Source: Xanthomonas cucurbitae (GTDB lineage: Bacteria > Pseudomonadota > Gammaproteobacteria > Xanthomonadales > Xanthomonadaceae). Taken from it: DNA of 64,000 bases. Position 1 is the stretch's first letter. Every line of letters begins with the position of its first letter. Under the pieces are notes generated by a model. It did not search any database. It was not told where the DNA came from and saw only the letters and a list, made by a program, of their open reading frames with translations. Both the position numbers and the translations under genes were made by a program. The stretch lies in assembly GCF_002939885.1 (NCBI RefSeq), contig NZ_MDED01000009.1:57156-121155 (forward strand). Direction: 5' to 3'. This document shows positions 26,617 through 37,948 of the stretch, in pieces.

Positions 26617-27417
26617 ATGGCGGGCGAGGCAGCGACACCTACCTCCTATATCCAGCACCACCTGCAGAACCTGGTCTACCCGGTTCGCGAGGGTGGCGGT
26701 ACGTTCTGGACCATCCATCTCGACACCCTGGTCATGGCCGTGTTGATGGGCCTGGTCATGGTGGTCGCGTTCTGGCTGGCCACCCGCAAGGCCACCGCCG
26801 GCGTGCCGGGCAAGTGGCAGGCGTTCGTGGAGATCTGCCTGGAGTTCGTGGATCGTCAGGCCAAGGACACCTACCACGGCAGCAGCAAGCTGGTGACGCC
26901 GATCGCGATCACGATCTTCTTCTGGATCCTGTTGATGAACCTCATCAAGATGATTCCGGCCGATTTCATTGCCATCCCGTTGGGCTGGGCAGGCATCCAC
27001 GCCTGGAAGCCGGTGCCCACCGCCGACGTCAATGCCACCTTGGGCATGTCGATCAGCGTGTTCTTCCTGATGATCGCCTTCTCGCTGCGCTCCAAGGGCG
27101 TGGGCGGCATGACCAAGGAATTCCTGACGGCGCCGTTCGGCAAGTGGATGATGCCGTTCAACCTGCTCCTGAACATCGTCGAGTGGCTGAGCAAGCCGAT
27201 TTCGCTGGCGATGCGACTGTTCGGCAACATGTTCGGCGGCGAGATCGTCTTCCTGCTGATCTGGGTGCTGGGCGGTGCGGGCATCGCCGGCATGGTCGCT
27301 GGCGGCGTATTCGGCCTCGGCTGGATGCTGTTCCACCTGCTGGTGATTCCGCTGCAGGCCTTCATTTTCATGATGCTGTCGATCGTGTATCTGAGCCTGG
27401 CCGAAGACAGTCACTGA
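26617..27417 (+). CDS. atpB: ATP synthase subunit a
   Basis: 266-residue Fo stator subunit with five to six helices. The essential proton-channel arginine lies in SLAMRLFGNMFGGEI. The penultimate helices contain LLVIPLQAFIFMMLSIVYL. The N terminus with YIQHHLQNL is typical of gammaproteobacterial AtpB. With AtpE it forms the proton path. Confidence 0.97.
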   Translation: MAGEAATPTSYIQHHLQNLVYPVREGGGTFWTIHLDTLVMAVLMGLVMVVAFWLATRKATAGVPGKWQAFVEICLEFVDRQAKDTYHGSSKLVTPIAITIFFWILLMNLIKMIPADFIAIPLGWAGIHAWKPVPTADVNATLGMSISVFFLMIAFSLRSKGVGGMTKEFLTAPFGKWMMPFNLLLNIVEWLSKPISLAMRLFGNMFGGEIVFLLIWVLGGAGIAGMVAGGVFGLGWMLFHLLVIPLQAFIFMMLSIVYLSLAEDSH

Positions 27418-27792
<375 letters not shown>

Positions 27793-27813
27793 TCCAGCGG
27801 TAGCAGGATGTGG

Positions 27814-27878
27814 AGGCAACCGTTGTGGTTGCCTTCGCGGATGAAGGTCGGAAAGCGTCGCCATTGCGGCGGCGTTTT
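27814..27878 (+). promoter_or_regulatory. Two hairpins in the atpE-atpF spacer
   Basis: The first stem is AGGCAACC (27814-27821) with GGTTGCCT (27827-27834). The second is CGTCGCC (27856-27862) with GGCGGCG (27868-27874), followed by TTTT, which looks like a weak intrinsic terminator. Such structures can protect the abundant atpE message or reduce read-through into atpF, in line with the 10 or more c subunits needed per complex. Confidence 0.5.
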
Positions 27879-27905
27879 CACCCCTAAACAGCGATTGAGC
27901 GACCC

Positions 27906-28376
27906 ATGGATATCACCCTTACCATCTTTGCCCAGGCGCTGGCCTTCGCCGGTCTGATCTGGATCGTCGCGACCAAGATCTGGCCGCCGCTGCTGCAGGC
28001 GATCGAAGAGCGTCAGCAAAAGATCGCCGAAGGTCTGGCGGCTGCCGATCGGAGTCAGAAGGATCTGGCGCAGGCGCAGGAAAAGGTCAACGAAGCATTG
28101 AAGGACGCACGCACCAAGGCCAACGAGATCATCGATCAGGCCCACGCGCGCGCCAACCAGATCATCGAAGCGGCCAAGCTGGAGGCCATTGCCGAAGCCA
28201 ACCGTCAAAAGGATCTGGCCCAGACCGAAATCGACGCATCTGCCACCCGTGCCCGCGAAGAACTGCGCAAGCAGGTCTCGGTGCTGGCGGTCAGCGGCGC
28301 CGAGAAGCTGCTCAAGCGCGAAATCGATGCCAACGCCCACAAGGCGCTGCTCGACGAGCTGGCGGCGGAGATTTAA
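27906..28376 (+). CDS. atpF: ATP synthase subunit b
   Basis: 156-residue peripheral-stalk subunit with one N-terminal membrane helix ([20 protein letters not shown]) followed by a long charged coiled coil ([12 protein letters not shown] region to residue about 120). The length matches E. coli subunit b. The atpH start follows 3 nt after the stop. Confidence 0.97.
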   Translation: MDITLTIFAQALAFAGLIWIVATKIWPPLLQAIEERQQKIAEGLAAADRSQKDLAQAQEKVNEALKDARTKANEIIDQAHARANQIIEAAKLEAIAEANRQKDLAQTEIDASATRAREELRKQVSVLAVSGAEKLLKREIDANAHKALLDELAAEI

Positions 28377-28379
28377 GCG

Positions 28380-28907
28380 ATGAGTCAGGCCCTCACACTT
28401 GCCCGTCCCTACGGCCGTGCCGCGTTTGCGATCGCGCGTGAGGGCGGCAGTTTCGCGCCCTGGTCCGCTGCGCTGGCGTTCTCGGCGCAGGTGGCCGGCG
28501 ATGCGCGCGTGGCCGCGCTGCTGCTCAACCCGGCCTTGGGCCAGGAACAGGCAGTGACGTTGCTGGCACCGCCGCAGGCGGGCGATGACTATCTGCGTTT
28601 CCTCGGCGTGCTGGCCGAAGCGCAGCGGCTGGCGCTGCTGCCGGAAGTGGCAGGCTTGTACGAACAACTGCGTGCCGATGCCGAACATGTTGTCAAAGCC
28701 ACCGTGACCTCGGCCGCTGCAATGAGCCAGGCCGAGCTGGATACGATCGCCGCTGCGCTGAAGAAGCGCTTCGGCCGCGAAGTGGACATCACCACGGGGG
28801 TGGATGCTTCGCTGATCGGCGGCGCGGTGATCGACACCGGCGAGGTGGTCATCGACGGCTCGCTGAAGGGCAAGCTTGCACGTCTGCAAAGCTCGCTCGC
28901 CCACTGA
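28380..28907 (+). CDS. atpH: ATP synthase subunit delta
   Basis: 175-residue F1 subunit joining the b stalk to the alpha subunits. The N terminus [18 protein letters not shown] and the C-terminal [19 protein letters not shown] are family hallmarks. It is tightly packed behind atpF. Confidence 0.96.
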   Translation: MSQALTLARPYGRAAFAIAREGGSFAPWSAALAFSAQVAGDARVAALLLNPALGQEQAVTLLAPPQAGDDYLRFLGVLAEAQRLALLPEVAGLYEQLRADAEHVVKATVTSAAAMSQAELDTIAAALKKRFGREVDITTGVDASLIGGAVIDTGEVVIDGSLKGKLARLQSSLAH

Positions 28908-28954
28908 ATTCACATAAACGCATGGCCCCTGCGGCCGGCACCTAGGACTGAACG

Positions 28955-30502
28955 ATGGCAACCACGCTCAACCCCTCCGAAATCAGCGACCTGATCAAGA
29001 CCCGCATCGAGGCGGTCAAGCTGTCCGCAGAGTCGCGCAACGAAGGCTCCGTGACCAGCGTGTCCGACGGCATCGTGCGCATCTTCGGCCTGGCCGACGT
29101 GATGCAGGGCGAAATGATCGAACTGCCGAACAACACCTTCGCGCTCGCACTGAACCTGGAGCGCGATTCGGTCGGCGCCGTGGTGCTGGGCGATTACGAA
29201 AACCTGCGCGAAGGCGACGTGGCCAAGACCACCGGCCGCATCCTGGAAGTGCCGGTGGGTCCGGAGTTGCTCGGCCGCGTGGTCAACGCGCTGGGCGAGC
29301 CGATCGACGGCAAGGGCCCGCTGGGCGCCACCCAGACCGCACCGGTGGAGCGTGTTGCCCCGGGCGTGATCTGGCGCAAGTCGGTCGACCAGCCGGTGCA
29401 GACCGGTTACAAGTCGGTCGATGCGATGATCCCGATCGGCCGTGGCCAGCGCGAGCTGGTCATCGGTGACCGTCAGACCGGCAAGACCGCGCTGGCGATC
29501 GATGCGGTGATCAACCAGAAGGGCACCGGCATCAAGTGCGTGTACGTGGCGATCGGCCAGAAGGCCTCGACCGTTGCCAACATCGTGCGCAAGCTCGAAG
29601 AGAACGGCGCGCTGGCGCACACCGTGGTGGTGGCGGCAACCGCGTCCGAGTCGGCCGCGATGCAGTACATCAGCCCGTACGCCGGCTGCACCATGGGCGA
29701 ATACTTCATGGACCGCGGCGAAGACGCGCTGATCGTTTATGACGATCTGTCCAAGCAGGCCGTGGCCTACCGCCAGATCTCGCTGCTGCTCAAGCGTCCG
29801 CCGGGCCGCGAAGCCTATCCGGGCGACGTGTTCTACCTGCACTCCCGTCTGCTGGAGCGCGCCGCGCGCGTGTCCGAGGAATATGTGGAGAAGTTCACCA
29901 ACGGTGCGGTGACCGGCAAGACCGGCTCGCTGACCGCGCTGCCGATCATCGAAACGCAGGCCGGCGACGTGTCCGCGTTCGTGCCGACCAACGTGATCTC
30001 GATCACCGACGGCCAGATCTTCCTGGAAACCGACCTGTTCAACGCCGGTATCCGTCCGGCCGTCAACGCCGGTATCTCGGTGTCGCGCGTCGGTGGTGCG
30101 GCCCAGACCAAGATCATCAAGAAGCTGTCCGGCGGCATCCGTATCTCGCTGGCGCAGTACCGCGAGCTGGCGGCATTCGCGCAGTTCGCCTCGGACCTGG
30201 ACGAAGCCACCCGCAAGCAGCTCGAGCGCGGTCAGCGCGTCACCGAGCTGATGAAGCAGAAGCAGTACGCGCCGATGTCCATCGCCAACCAGGCGCTGTC
30301 GATCTACGCCGTCAACGAGGGTTACCTCGACGAGGTGCCGGTGAACAAGCTGCTGGCATTCGAAGAAGGCCTGCACGCGCACTTCGCCAACACCCAGGGC
30401 GAGTTGGTCTCCAAGATCAACAGCACCGGCGGTTGGGACAACGACATCGAAGCCGCGTTCAAGAAGGGCATCGCAGAGTTCAAGACCACGGGCAGCTGGT
30501 AA
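28955..30502 (+). CDS. atpA: ATP synthase subunit alpha
   Basis: 515-residue F1 subunit. It has the Walker A motif [11 protein letters not shown], the regulatory-site Arg in [12 protein letters not shown] and the N-terminal beta barrel ([20 protein letters not shown]). Length is normal. A repeat-filled 112-bp spacer separates it from atpG. Confidence 0.98.
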   Translation: MATTLNPSEISDLIKTRIEAVKLSAESRNEGSVTSVSDGIVRIFGLADVMQGEMIELPNNTFALALNLERDSVGAVVLGDYENLREGDVAKTTGRILEVPVGPELLGRVVNALGEPIDGKGPLGATQTAPVERVAPGVIWRKSVDQPVQTGYKSVDAMIPIGRGQRELVIGDRQTGKTALAIDAVINQKGTGIKCVYVAIGQKASTVANIVRKLEENGALAHTVVVAATASESAAMQYISPYAGCTMGEYFMDRGEDALIVYDDLSKQAVAYRQISLLLKRPPGREAYPGDVFYLHSRLLERAARVSEEYVEKFTNGAVTGKTGSLTALPIIETQAGDVSAFVPTNVISITDGQIFLETDLFNAGIRPAVNAGISVSRVGGAAQTKIIKKLSGGIRISLAQYRELAAFAQFASDLDEATRKQLERGQRVTELMKQKQYAPMSIANQALSIYAVNEGYLDEVPVNKLLAFEEGLHAHFANTQGELVSKINSTGGWDNDIEAAFKKGIAEFKTTGSW

Positions 30503-30512
30503 GACCAGCTGC

Positions 30513-30590
30513 GGGAATCGGAAATAGAGAATCGGGAATCGTCAGAGCGGGTTGGCTGTGCCAATTCCCGACTCACGATTCCCCATTCCC
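30513..30590. repeat. GGGAATC inverted repeat in the atpA-atpG spacer
   Basis: The left arm (30513-30541) carries GGGAATCGG, GAGAATC and GGGAATCG. The right arm (30562-30590) carries CAATTCCCGA, CACGATTCCC and CATTCCC. The arms can form a long imperfect hairpin in the message. Related copies are at 14784, 31480 and 33033. Confidence 0.75.
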
Positions 30591-30614
30591 ACTAAGCGAG
30601 CGAAGCGAGCGAGT

Positions 30615-31478
30615 ATGGCAGGCGGACGCGAAATCAAAACCAAGATCAAGAGCGTGCAGAACACCCGCAAGGTGACGCGCGCGCTCGAAATGGTCTCGGC
30701 CTCCAAGATCCGCAAGGCGCAGGACCGCATGAAGACCTCGCGTCCGTATGCGCAGGCGATGAAGCAGGTGATCGGGCATCTGGCGCAGGCCAGCACCGAT
30801 TTCCAGCATCCGTTCCTGGTCGAGCGCGAGCAGGTCAAGCGGGTCGGTTACATCGTGATCTCTTCCGATCGCGGCTTGGCCGGCGGTCTGAACAACAACC
30901 TGTTCCGCAAGATGCTGGGCGAGGTGCGCCCGTGGCAGGACACCGGTGCCGAGATCGACGTGGTGACCATCGGCCAGAAGGCCTCGGCCTTCTTCCGTCG
31001 CGTCAAGGTCAACATGGTCGGCAGCGTGACCCACCTGGGTGACAGCCCGCAGGTCGAGCAGCTGATCGGCGTCATCAAGGTGATGATCGATGCCTTCATC
31101 GAAGGCAAGGTGGACCGCGTCTATCTGGTCTACAACCGCTTCGTGAACACCATGACGCAGAAGGCCAGCTTCGACCAGCTGCTGCCGCTGCCGGCCGCCG
31201 AGCACAAGGTGGCGCACCACGATTGGGACTACCTGTACGAACCCGATGCCGCGACCGTGCTGGAGCATGTGATGACGCGTTACATCGAGTCGCTGGTGTA
31301 CCAGGCGGTGCTGGAAAACGTGGCCTCCGAACATGCGGCGCGCATGGTGGCGATGAAGGCCGCCAGCGACAATGCCAACAAGATGATCGGCACCTTGCAA
31401 CTGGTCTACAACAAGGCGCGCCAGGCGGCGATCACCCAAGAAATTTCGGAAATCGTCAGCGGCGCGGCCGCTGTGTAG
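30615..31478 (+). CDS. atpG: ATP synthase subunit gamma
   Basis: 287-residue rotor shaft subunit. The N-terminal helix [20 protein letters not shown] and the C-terminal helix [20 protein letters not shown] are the two halves of the central coiled coil. [14 protein letters not shown] is the conserved internal motif. ATG at 30615 gives the usual N terminus. Confidence 0.97.
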   Translation: MAGGREIKTKIKSVQNTRKVTRALEMVSASKIRKAQDRMKTSRPYAQAMKQVIGHLAQASTDFQHPFLVEREQVKRVGYIVISSDRGLAGGLNNNLFRKMLGEVRPWQDTGAEIDVVTIGQKASAFFRRVKVNMVGSVTHLGDSPQVEQLIGVIKVMIDAFIEGKVDRVYLVYNRFVNTMTQKASFDQLLPLPAAEHKVAHHDWDYLYEPDAATVLEHVMTRYIESLVYQAVLENVASEHAARMVAMKAASDNANKMIGTLQLVYNKARQAAITQEISEIVSGAAAV

Positions 31479-31479
31479 C

Positions 31480-33010
<1,531 letters not shown>

Positions 33011-33032
33011 TGCGATCCCAGCCGCTGTGCGG

Positions 33033-33157
33033 CTGGAATTGGGAATCGGGAATCGGGAATCGTAAAGGCGGGTCGTAGGTGAGTTGGAAGTACGGGAAGT
33101 AGGAATAGCGAGCAACCAGCCGCTCTTCCCATTCCCGATTCCCGATTCCCAATTCCC
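33033..33157. repeat. GGGAATC inverted repeat in the atpD-atpC spacer
   Basis: The left arm (33033-33062) contains GGAATTGGGAATCGGGAATC and one more GGGAATC. The right arm (33126-33157) contains CCCATTCCCGATTCCCGATT and CCCAATTCC. The arms match very well. The 60-nt centre has a weaker GGGAAGTAGGAATAG segment. Confidence 0.78.
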
Positions 33158-33178
33158 CGCCTCACAAAGTGAGGCACC

Positions 33179-33601
33179 ATGAGCACTATCCGTTGCGACA
33201 TCGTCAGCGCCGAGAAGGAAATCTTCCACGGTGAGGCGACGCTGGTCGTGGCCACCGGCGAGTTGGGCGAGCTGGGCATCGCGCCCAAGCACGCGCCGCT
33301 GATTACCCGCCTGAAGCCGGGCAAGGTGGTGGTGACCACCGCCAGTGGCGAACAGCTGGACTTCGCCATTTCCGGCGGCATCCTGGAAGTGCAGCCGCAG
33401 GTGGTGACCATTCTGGTGGACACCGCGGTGCGTGCGCAGGACATCGACGAAGCGGCCGTGCGCAAGGTCAAGGAAGAGGCCGAGCGGCTGCTGGCCAACC
33501 GCGGCAACACGGTGGATGTGGCGCAGGCACAGCGTCAGCTGGCCGAGGCAACGGTGCAGCTGCAGGCGCTGGAACGCCTGCGCCGCAACCTCAAGCACTG
33601 A
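33179..33601 (+). CDS. atpC: ATP synthase subunit epsilon
   Basis: 140-residue F1 subunit with the N-terminal beta sandwich ([36 protein letters not shown]) and a C-terminal helical hairpin ([20 protein letters not shown]) that can inhibit ATP hydrolysis. It is the last gene of the operon. A triple tandem of TGATCGAC overlaps and follows the stop codon. Confidence 0.96.
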   Translation: MSTIRCDIVSAEKEIFHGEATLVVATGELGELGIAPKHAPLITRLKPGKVVVTTASGEQLDFAISGGILEVQPQVVTILVDTAVRAQDIDEAAVRKVKEEAERLLANRGNTVDVAQAQRQLAEATVQLQALERLRRNLKH

Positions 33602-33678
33602 TCGACTGATCGACTGATCGACCCTTGATGGGCGCGTGATGCGATCCAGCAGTGTTGCCACACGCAGGTGTGGAGTGG

Positions 33679-33710
33679 AAACGCCGACCGTTGGGTCGGC
33701 GTTTTCGTTT
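33679..33710 (+). terminator. Intrinsic terminator of the atp operon
   Basis: 11-bp stem AAACGCCGACC (33679-33689) with GGTCGGCGTTT (33694-33704), a GTTG loop and a following TCGTTT. It is a textbook Rho-independent terminator 78 bp behind atpC. Confidence 0.9.
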
Positions 33711-33832
33711 ATGAAGCCGCGCTTGCGCGGCAAAAAACCTGGTTCTGCGACCAACAGGCACACTGCACGCTCGCACCGTGGTCGATGCCCAGGCGTCACT
33801 GCCATGGCCGACCTGTCACTGAGGATGACCGC

Positions 33833-34438
33833 ATGACCCGCTTGGTAGATCGCTTTCGTGGTTACGTACTGACTGGCGCGCTGGCCGCCGCATTGCTGGG
33901 CTGTGCCTTGCCGGCACGTAGCCAGCCGTCGCTGGATCCGCTGCTGGACCGCATCGTGCAGCGCAATGCCATCGGCGATGCGGTGGCGTTGAGCAAATGG
34001 GACAGCGGCAAGCCAGTGCTGGATCAGACGCGCGAGGCGGCGGTGGTGTCGAGCGTGCGCGATCAGGCCGCGGCGCACGGACTGGAGCCGGACGACGCCG
34101 TGCGTTTCTTTACCGCACAGATCGAGGCCAACAAGGCCGTGCAGTACGCGCTGTTGAACCGCTGGCACGAGCGTGGCCGCGCGCCGGATACCGCGCGGCC
34201 GGATCTGGCCGCGTTGCGCGCGCGCCTGGATCAGCTGCAAGGCGAGCTGCTGGATGCACTTGCGCAGGCGGCCCCGCAACGGCAGGCGCTCGATTGTCCG
34301 TCTGCCACCGCGCGTGCTGCCGCGCGCTATGTGGCGAAATGGCAGCTGGACGCGGTGCACCACTCGGCCCTGGTTCGCAGCCTGGGCGATTTCTGTCAGC
34401 CGCCCGCCCAGCGCGCCACGCCGGCAGCGGACAGGTAG
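33833..34438 (+). CDS. Exported chorismate mutase, AroQ-gamma type
   Basis: 201-residue precursor with a hydrophobic signal (GYVLTGALAAALLGCALPA), which may be a lipoprotein signal (LLGC) or a normal one cleaved after ARS. The mature all-helical part has LDPLLDRIVQRNAIGDAVAL, KWDSGKPVLDQTREAAVV, FFTAQIEANKAVQYALLNRW and two cysteines (LDCPS, DFCQP). These match the secreted *AroQ class, which converts chorismate to prephenate outside the cytoplasm. Such enzymes occur in Xanthomonas and other plant- or animal-associated bacteria; the benefit is not settled. Confidence 0.85.
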   Translation: MTRLVDRFRGYVLTGALAAALLGCALPARSQPSLDPLLDRIVQRNAIGDAVALSKWDSGKPVLDQTREAAVVSSVRDQAAAHGLEPDDAVRFFTAQIEANKAVQYALLNRWHERGRAPDTARPDLAALRARLDQLQGELLDALAQAAPQRQALDCPSATARAAARYVAKWQLDAVHHSALVRSLGDFCQPPAQRATPAADR

Positions 34439-34464
34439 GCCGCGAAGGGAGCTTCTCCGGCGAT

Positions 34465-34499
34465 CACCGCCAGCGCCCAGGCAAGCGGCGCTGGCGGTG
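34465..34499. terminator. Bidirectional terminator between convergent genes
   Basis: Perfect 13-bp stem CACCGCCAGCGCC (34465-34477) with GGCGCTGGCGGTG (34487-34499) and a 9-nt loop. It lies between the chorismate mutase gene and the convergent gtrA-like gene. Confidence 0.7.
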
Positions 34500-34588
34500 G
34501 CTAGCGGGATTCGTGCCGCGTGGGGTCGCATCGACGGTCGAGCGCACTGCCTGCGTCGTCGCCGCAGGCCGACAGGCACAGGCTAGGC

Positions 34589-34972
34589 TCAGCGATACAC
34601 CACCTGCCGGCCCAGGAAGAACGACACCACCGCCAGCCCGCCTTCGACCAGCGGTTTGGCGAGCCAGGCCTGACGCAGGCCGACCAGCTCGACGGTGGCC
34701 GAGACCAGCCAGGTGCTGATGAGGGTCAATATCAGCCACATCACCGCAAAGCGGCGGAAGCGCTGCCAGCCCAGGCGTGCGCCATCCTGCCGGGCAAAGG
34801 TGAAGCGGCCGTTGAGCCAGAAGCCCAGGGCCGCCCCGCCGATGCGGCCGAGCAGGTTGGCGGGCACGGCGGGCAGGCCGGCGGCGGTGCCGGCGATGAA
34901 GATGCCGCAATCCACCGCCAGCTGCAGCGCGCCGATCAGGGTGAACTGGCTGCCTTGGCGGAACAGGCTCAT
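34589..34972 (-). CDS. GtrA-like family membrane protein
   Basis: 127-residue protein with four membrane helices. The N-terminal FRQGSQFTLIGALQLAVDCG and the GFWLNGRFTFAR segment are hallmarks of the GtrA/PF04138 family, whose members are thought to move polyprenyl-linked sugars or assist glycan modification in the inner membrane. I chose ATG at 34972 (MSLFRQGSQ) rather than the upstream one, since the family begins with this segment. No gtrB-like glycosyltransferase lies beside it. Confidence 0.85.
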   Translation of the reverse strand: MSLFRQGSQFTLIGALQLAVDCGIFIAGTAAGLPAVPANLLGRIGGAALGFWLNGRFTFARQDGARLGWQRFRRFAVMWLILTLISTWLVSATVELVGLRQAWLAKPLVEGGLAVVSFFLGRQVVYR

Positions 34973-35118
34973 GCGTGCGCGGGGAAGCGAAAGGGCGCCC
35001 ATCCTAACGGTCGCGGCGCTCACGTACCGTTACTGCAATAGGTCGCTTCTGCCCAGGCGGGACGCCTGGTTGCGCAGCGATTAGAATTCGGGCACTTCAT
35101 GGTTGCCGGAAAGCGTTG

Positions 35119-36483
35119 ATGACTTTGCCTTTGCACGTTGTGATCCTGGCTGCCGGAGAGGGCAAGCGCATGCGCTCGGCGCTGCCCAAGGTGCTGCAGC
35201 CGCTGGCGGGCCAGCCGATGCTGGCGCATGTGATCGCCACCGCGCGGCAACTGCAGCCAGCGGCGATCCATGTGGTCTACGGTCATCGCGGCGACCAGGT
35301 GCGGGCGGCATTCGCGGCGCAAGGCGATCTGCACTGGGCCGAGCAGCGTCAGCAGCTGGGCACCGGGCATGCGGTGCAGCAGGCGATGGATGCCATCCCC
35401 GACGCGGCGACCGTGCTGGTGCTGTATGGCGATGTGCCGCTGATCCGCAGCCAGAGCCTGCAGGAGCTGCTGCAGGCGCCCGGCCGCATGGCGGTGCTGG
35501 TGGCCGAGCTGGCCGATCCCACCGGCTACGGCCGCATCGTGCGCGACCCGGAAGGCAAGGTCGCGGCAATCGTCGAGCAGAAGGATGCCAGCGAGGAGCA
35601 GCGCCGCCTGCGCACCGTCAATACCGGCATCCTCACCGCCGAATCCACCGCACTGCGTCGCTGGCTGTCCGGCCTGTCCAATCACAATGCGCAGGGCGAG
35701 TTCTATCTGACCGACGTCTTCGCCAGCGCCGCCGCCGACTACACTCCGGCCGACATGGTGCAGGTGGCCGACCCGCAGGACGTGGAGGGCGCCAACGATC
35801 CGTGGCAGCTCGCGCAGCTCGAACGCGCGTGGCAGCATCGCGCCGCCCGCACGCTGTGCCTGGAAGGCGTACGCATGGCCGACCCCGCGCGCGTGGAGCA
35901 GCGCGGCACGGTCCAGGTGGGGCGCGACGTACAACTGGACATCGACGTGATCCTGGAGGGCGAGGTCGTCCTGGGCGATGGCGTGGTGATCGGTCCGTTC
36001 GTCCGGCTGCGCGACGTCAATCTCGGTCCCGGCACGCAGGTGCGTGCGCACTGCGACCTGGAAGGCGTGGTGACCGAGGGCGCGGTGCAGATTGGTCCGT
36101 TCGCGCGGCTGCGGCCGGGGACGGTGCTCGCCGATGGCGTGCATATCGGCAATTTCGTGGAGACCAAGAAGGTCGCGATGGGCGTGGGCAGCAAGGCCAA
36201 CCACCTGACCTACCTGGGCGATGCGACGATCGGTAGCAAGGTCAATATCGGTGCCGGCACCATCACCTGCAACTACGATGGCGTGAACAAGTCGCAGACC
36301 ATCATCGGCGATGGTGCCTTCGTCGGATCCAACAGCGCGCTGGTGGCGCCGGTCGAGATCGGCGCGATGGCCACCATCGGCGCCGGCTCGGTCATCACCC
36401 GCGATGCGCCGGTGGGCCAGCTCAGCGTGACGCGTGCGCGGCAGACCGTGGTCGAAGGGTGGAAGCGGCCCAGCAAGAAGTAG
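35119..36483 (+). CDS. glmU: Bifunctional UDP-N-acetylglucosamine pyrophosphorylase/glucosamine-1-P acetyltransferase
   Basis: 454-residue enzyme making UDP-GlcNAc for peptidoglycan and LPS. The N-terminal uridyltransferase has [20 protein letters not shown] and the GDVPLI metal-site motif. The C-terminal left-handed beta helix has hexapeptide repeats and the acetyltransferase motif [20 protein letters not shown]. GlmS, which makes the upstream glucosamine-6-P, lies 8 kb away in this window. A TTG one codon upstream is in frame, but ATG at 35119 fits the family. Confidence 0.97.
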   Translation: MTLPLHVVILAAGEGKRMRSALPKVLQPLAGQPMLAHVIATARQLQPAAIHVVYGHRGDQVRAAFAAQGDLHWAEQRQQLGTGHAVQQAMDAIPDAATVLVLYGDVPLIRSQSLQELLQAPGRMAVLVAELADPTGYGRIVRDPEGKVAAIVEQKDASEEQRRLRTVNTGILTAESTALRRWLSGLSNHNAQGEFYLTDVFASAAADYTPADMVQVADPQDVEGANDPWQLAQLERAWQHRAARTLCLEGVRMADPARVEQRGTVQVGRDVQLDIDVILEGEVVLGDGVVIGPFVRLRDVNLGPGTQVRAHCDLEGVVTEGAVQIGPFARLRPGTVLADGVHIGNFVETKKVAMGVGSKANHLTYLGDATIGSKVNIGAGTITCNYDGVNKSQTIIGDGAFVGSNSALVAPVEIGAMATIGAGSVITRDAPVGQLSVTRARQTVVEGWKRPSKK

Positions 36484-36511
36484 GCGGCGCTGCTGGTATT
36501 CGCACCGAACG

Positions 36512-36579
36512 CGTAGGAGCGCACCCGGGCGCGACCGGCGTTACCGGTAATGCCCGTCGCGCCCGGGTGCGCTCCTACG
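36512..36579. repeat. 68-bp palindromic repeat behind glmU
   Basis: 24-bp arms at 36512-36535 and 36556-36579 are perfect reverse complements (left begins CGTAGGAGCGCACCCGGGCG). The 20-bp centre, with TTACCGGTAA in the middle, is nearly self-complementary as well. The whole element can form a cruciform. It resembles the GTAGGAGCGCACCCGGGCG repeats scattered in Xanthomonas, and it separates glmU from the convergent kinase gene. Confidence 0.8.
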
Positions 36580-37948
36580 ACGTGCGCGGAGCTGCGCCCA
36601 ACGGCAATAGCAAGGTCACGCACAGCCCGCCGTGTTCGCGGTTATGCAGCGAAAGACGCCCGCCATGCGCTTCGGCGATCTCGCGGGTGAGCGCCAGGCC
36701 CAGCCCGGTGCCATTGCGCTTGGTGGAGTAGAACGGCATCAGCGCGTTGTGCAGCACCGCCTCGTTCATGCCGTTGCCGCGATCGAGTACCTCGATACGT
36801 AGCCATTGCGGTACCCGCGTGACGCGCAGCGCCACGTCGCTGTTGGGAGGCTGCGCTTCGTCTCAGGCTTCGTGCGCGTTCTTCAGCAGGTTAAGCAGTG
36901 CCTGCTCGATCTGCGCGGCGTCGATGCGGCTGCACACCTCGCTCAGGTCGCCTTGCAGGTCGAACGGGATCTGTTGCTGCAGGCGGCCAAGGAAGGGCGC
37001 CCACTCGATGGTCTGCAATTGCGGCTGCGGCAGTTTGGCAAAGCGCGCATAGCCGCGGATGAATCCTTCCAGATGCCGGGCGCGTTCTTCGATGGTTTCA
37101 AACGCCGTACTCAGCCGGTCGGTGCGCTCGCGCCGCAGCAGTTCGGCGCCCGAATGCGCCAATGAGGCGATCGGTGCGAGCGAGTTGTTCAGTTCATGAC
37201 TGATGACCCGGATCACCTTCTTCCAGGTCTGCACTTCCTGGCGGCGCAATTCGGTGGTCAGGGTGCGGATCAGCAGCAACTCGTGACCACGACCATTGAG
37301 ATGGAAGCTACGCCGCGACAGGTGGTAGATCTGTTCGTCGTCCTCGTCATCGCCGTCTTCGCGCACCGCAAACAGGCAGTCGCCGCCGCGCGCCAGCGCG
37401 TCGCGCAGTTCGCCGGGCATGCGTTCAAGCACGTCGTCCAGGTGCTGGCCTTCTAGCTTGCGTCCGCCGTGCAGCAGTTTGCGCGCCGCATTGTTGGAAA
37501 AGCCGATCCGGCGCACGCCGTCGCCGCCGGCGACGACGAGCAACATCGCCACCGGGGTGTTCTGCAGCATGGTGTCCAGCATCAATTCGCGTTGCACTAG
37601 GTCGCGCCGCTGCGCGCGCAGCACATCGCCAAGTTCCGCATGCGCCTGCACCAATTGCGCCAGCTCGTCGTTGCCGCGCCAGTGCACGCCGAAGTTGTAT
37701 TCGCCGTCGCGGTAGCTGCTGGTGGTGCCGGCCAGCGCGCGGAACAGCGAGCGCATCGGGGCGGTCGCATGGCTCAGGCTCCACCACATCGCCGTCAGCA
37801 GGACCAGCGCCGACAACACCGTCACCTCCCAGCCGCGGTCCAGCCAGTACGCCAGCAGCCAGGGCAGGGCGGCGGCCAGCGCCAGTACCGGCAGCAACCG
37901 CAGAAACAGCGAAAACGTGAAGGAGCGCTGGCGCATGCCGATGCTCAC
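36575..37948 (-). pseudogene. NtrY-like sensor histidine kinase, interrupted by an in-frame TGA
   Basis: The frame from 37948 down to 36575 would give a 457-residue kinase, but TGA at 36863-36865 stops it after 361 codons. The first part has two membrane helices, a HAMP-like stretch, a PAS domain (LDTMLQNTPVAMLLVV), the HisKA motif VISHELNNSLAPI typical of NtrY kinases and the N box NLLKNAHEA. The stop comes at once after this. The same frame then gives the G1 box DRGNGM, the F box FYSTKRNGTGLGLAL and a normal C terminus. So one substitution removes most of the ATP-binding lid. The GTG start overlaps the regulator's stop (GTGA). Read-through or a sequencing error are the alternatives. Confidence 0.85.

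Noticed and set aside
33598..33622. Triple TGATCGAC tandem as a CRISPR-like or att site
   Set aside because: It has only three 8-bp units without spacers, next to no integrase. It is a simple local duplication around the atpC stop.
36863..36865. TGA read as selenocysteine in the kinase
   Set aside because: There is no reason for selenocysteine between the N and G1 boxes and no evident SECIS-like hairpin just downstream; a nonsense mutation is simpler.
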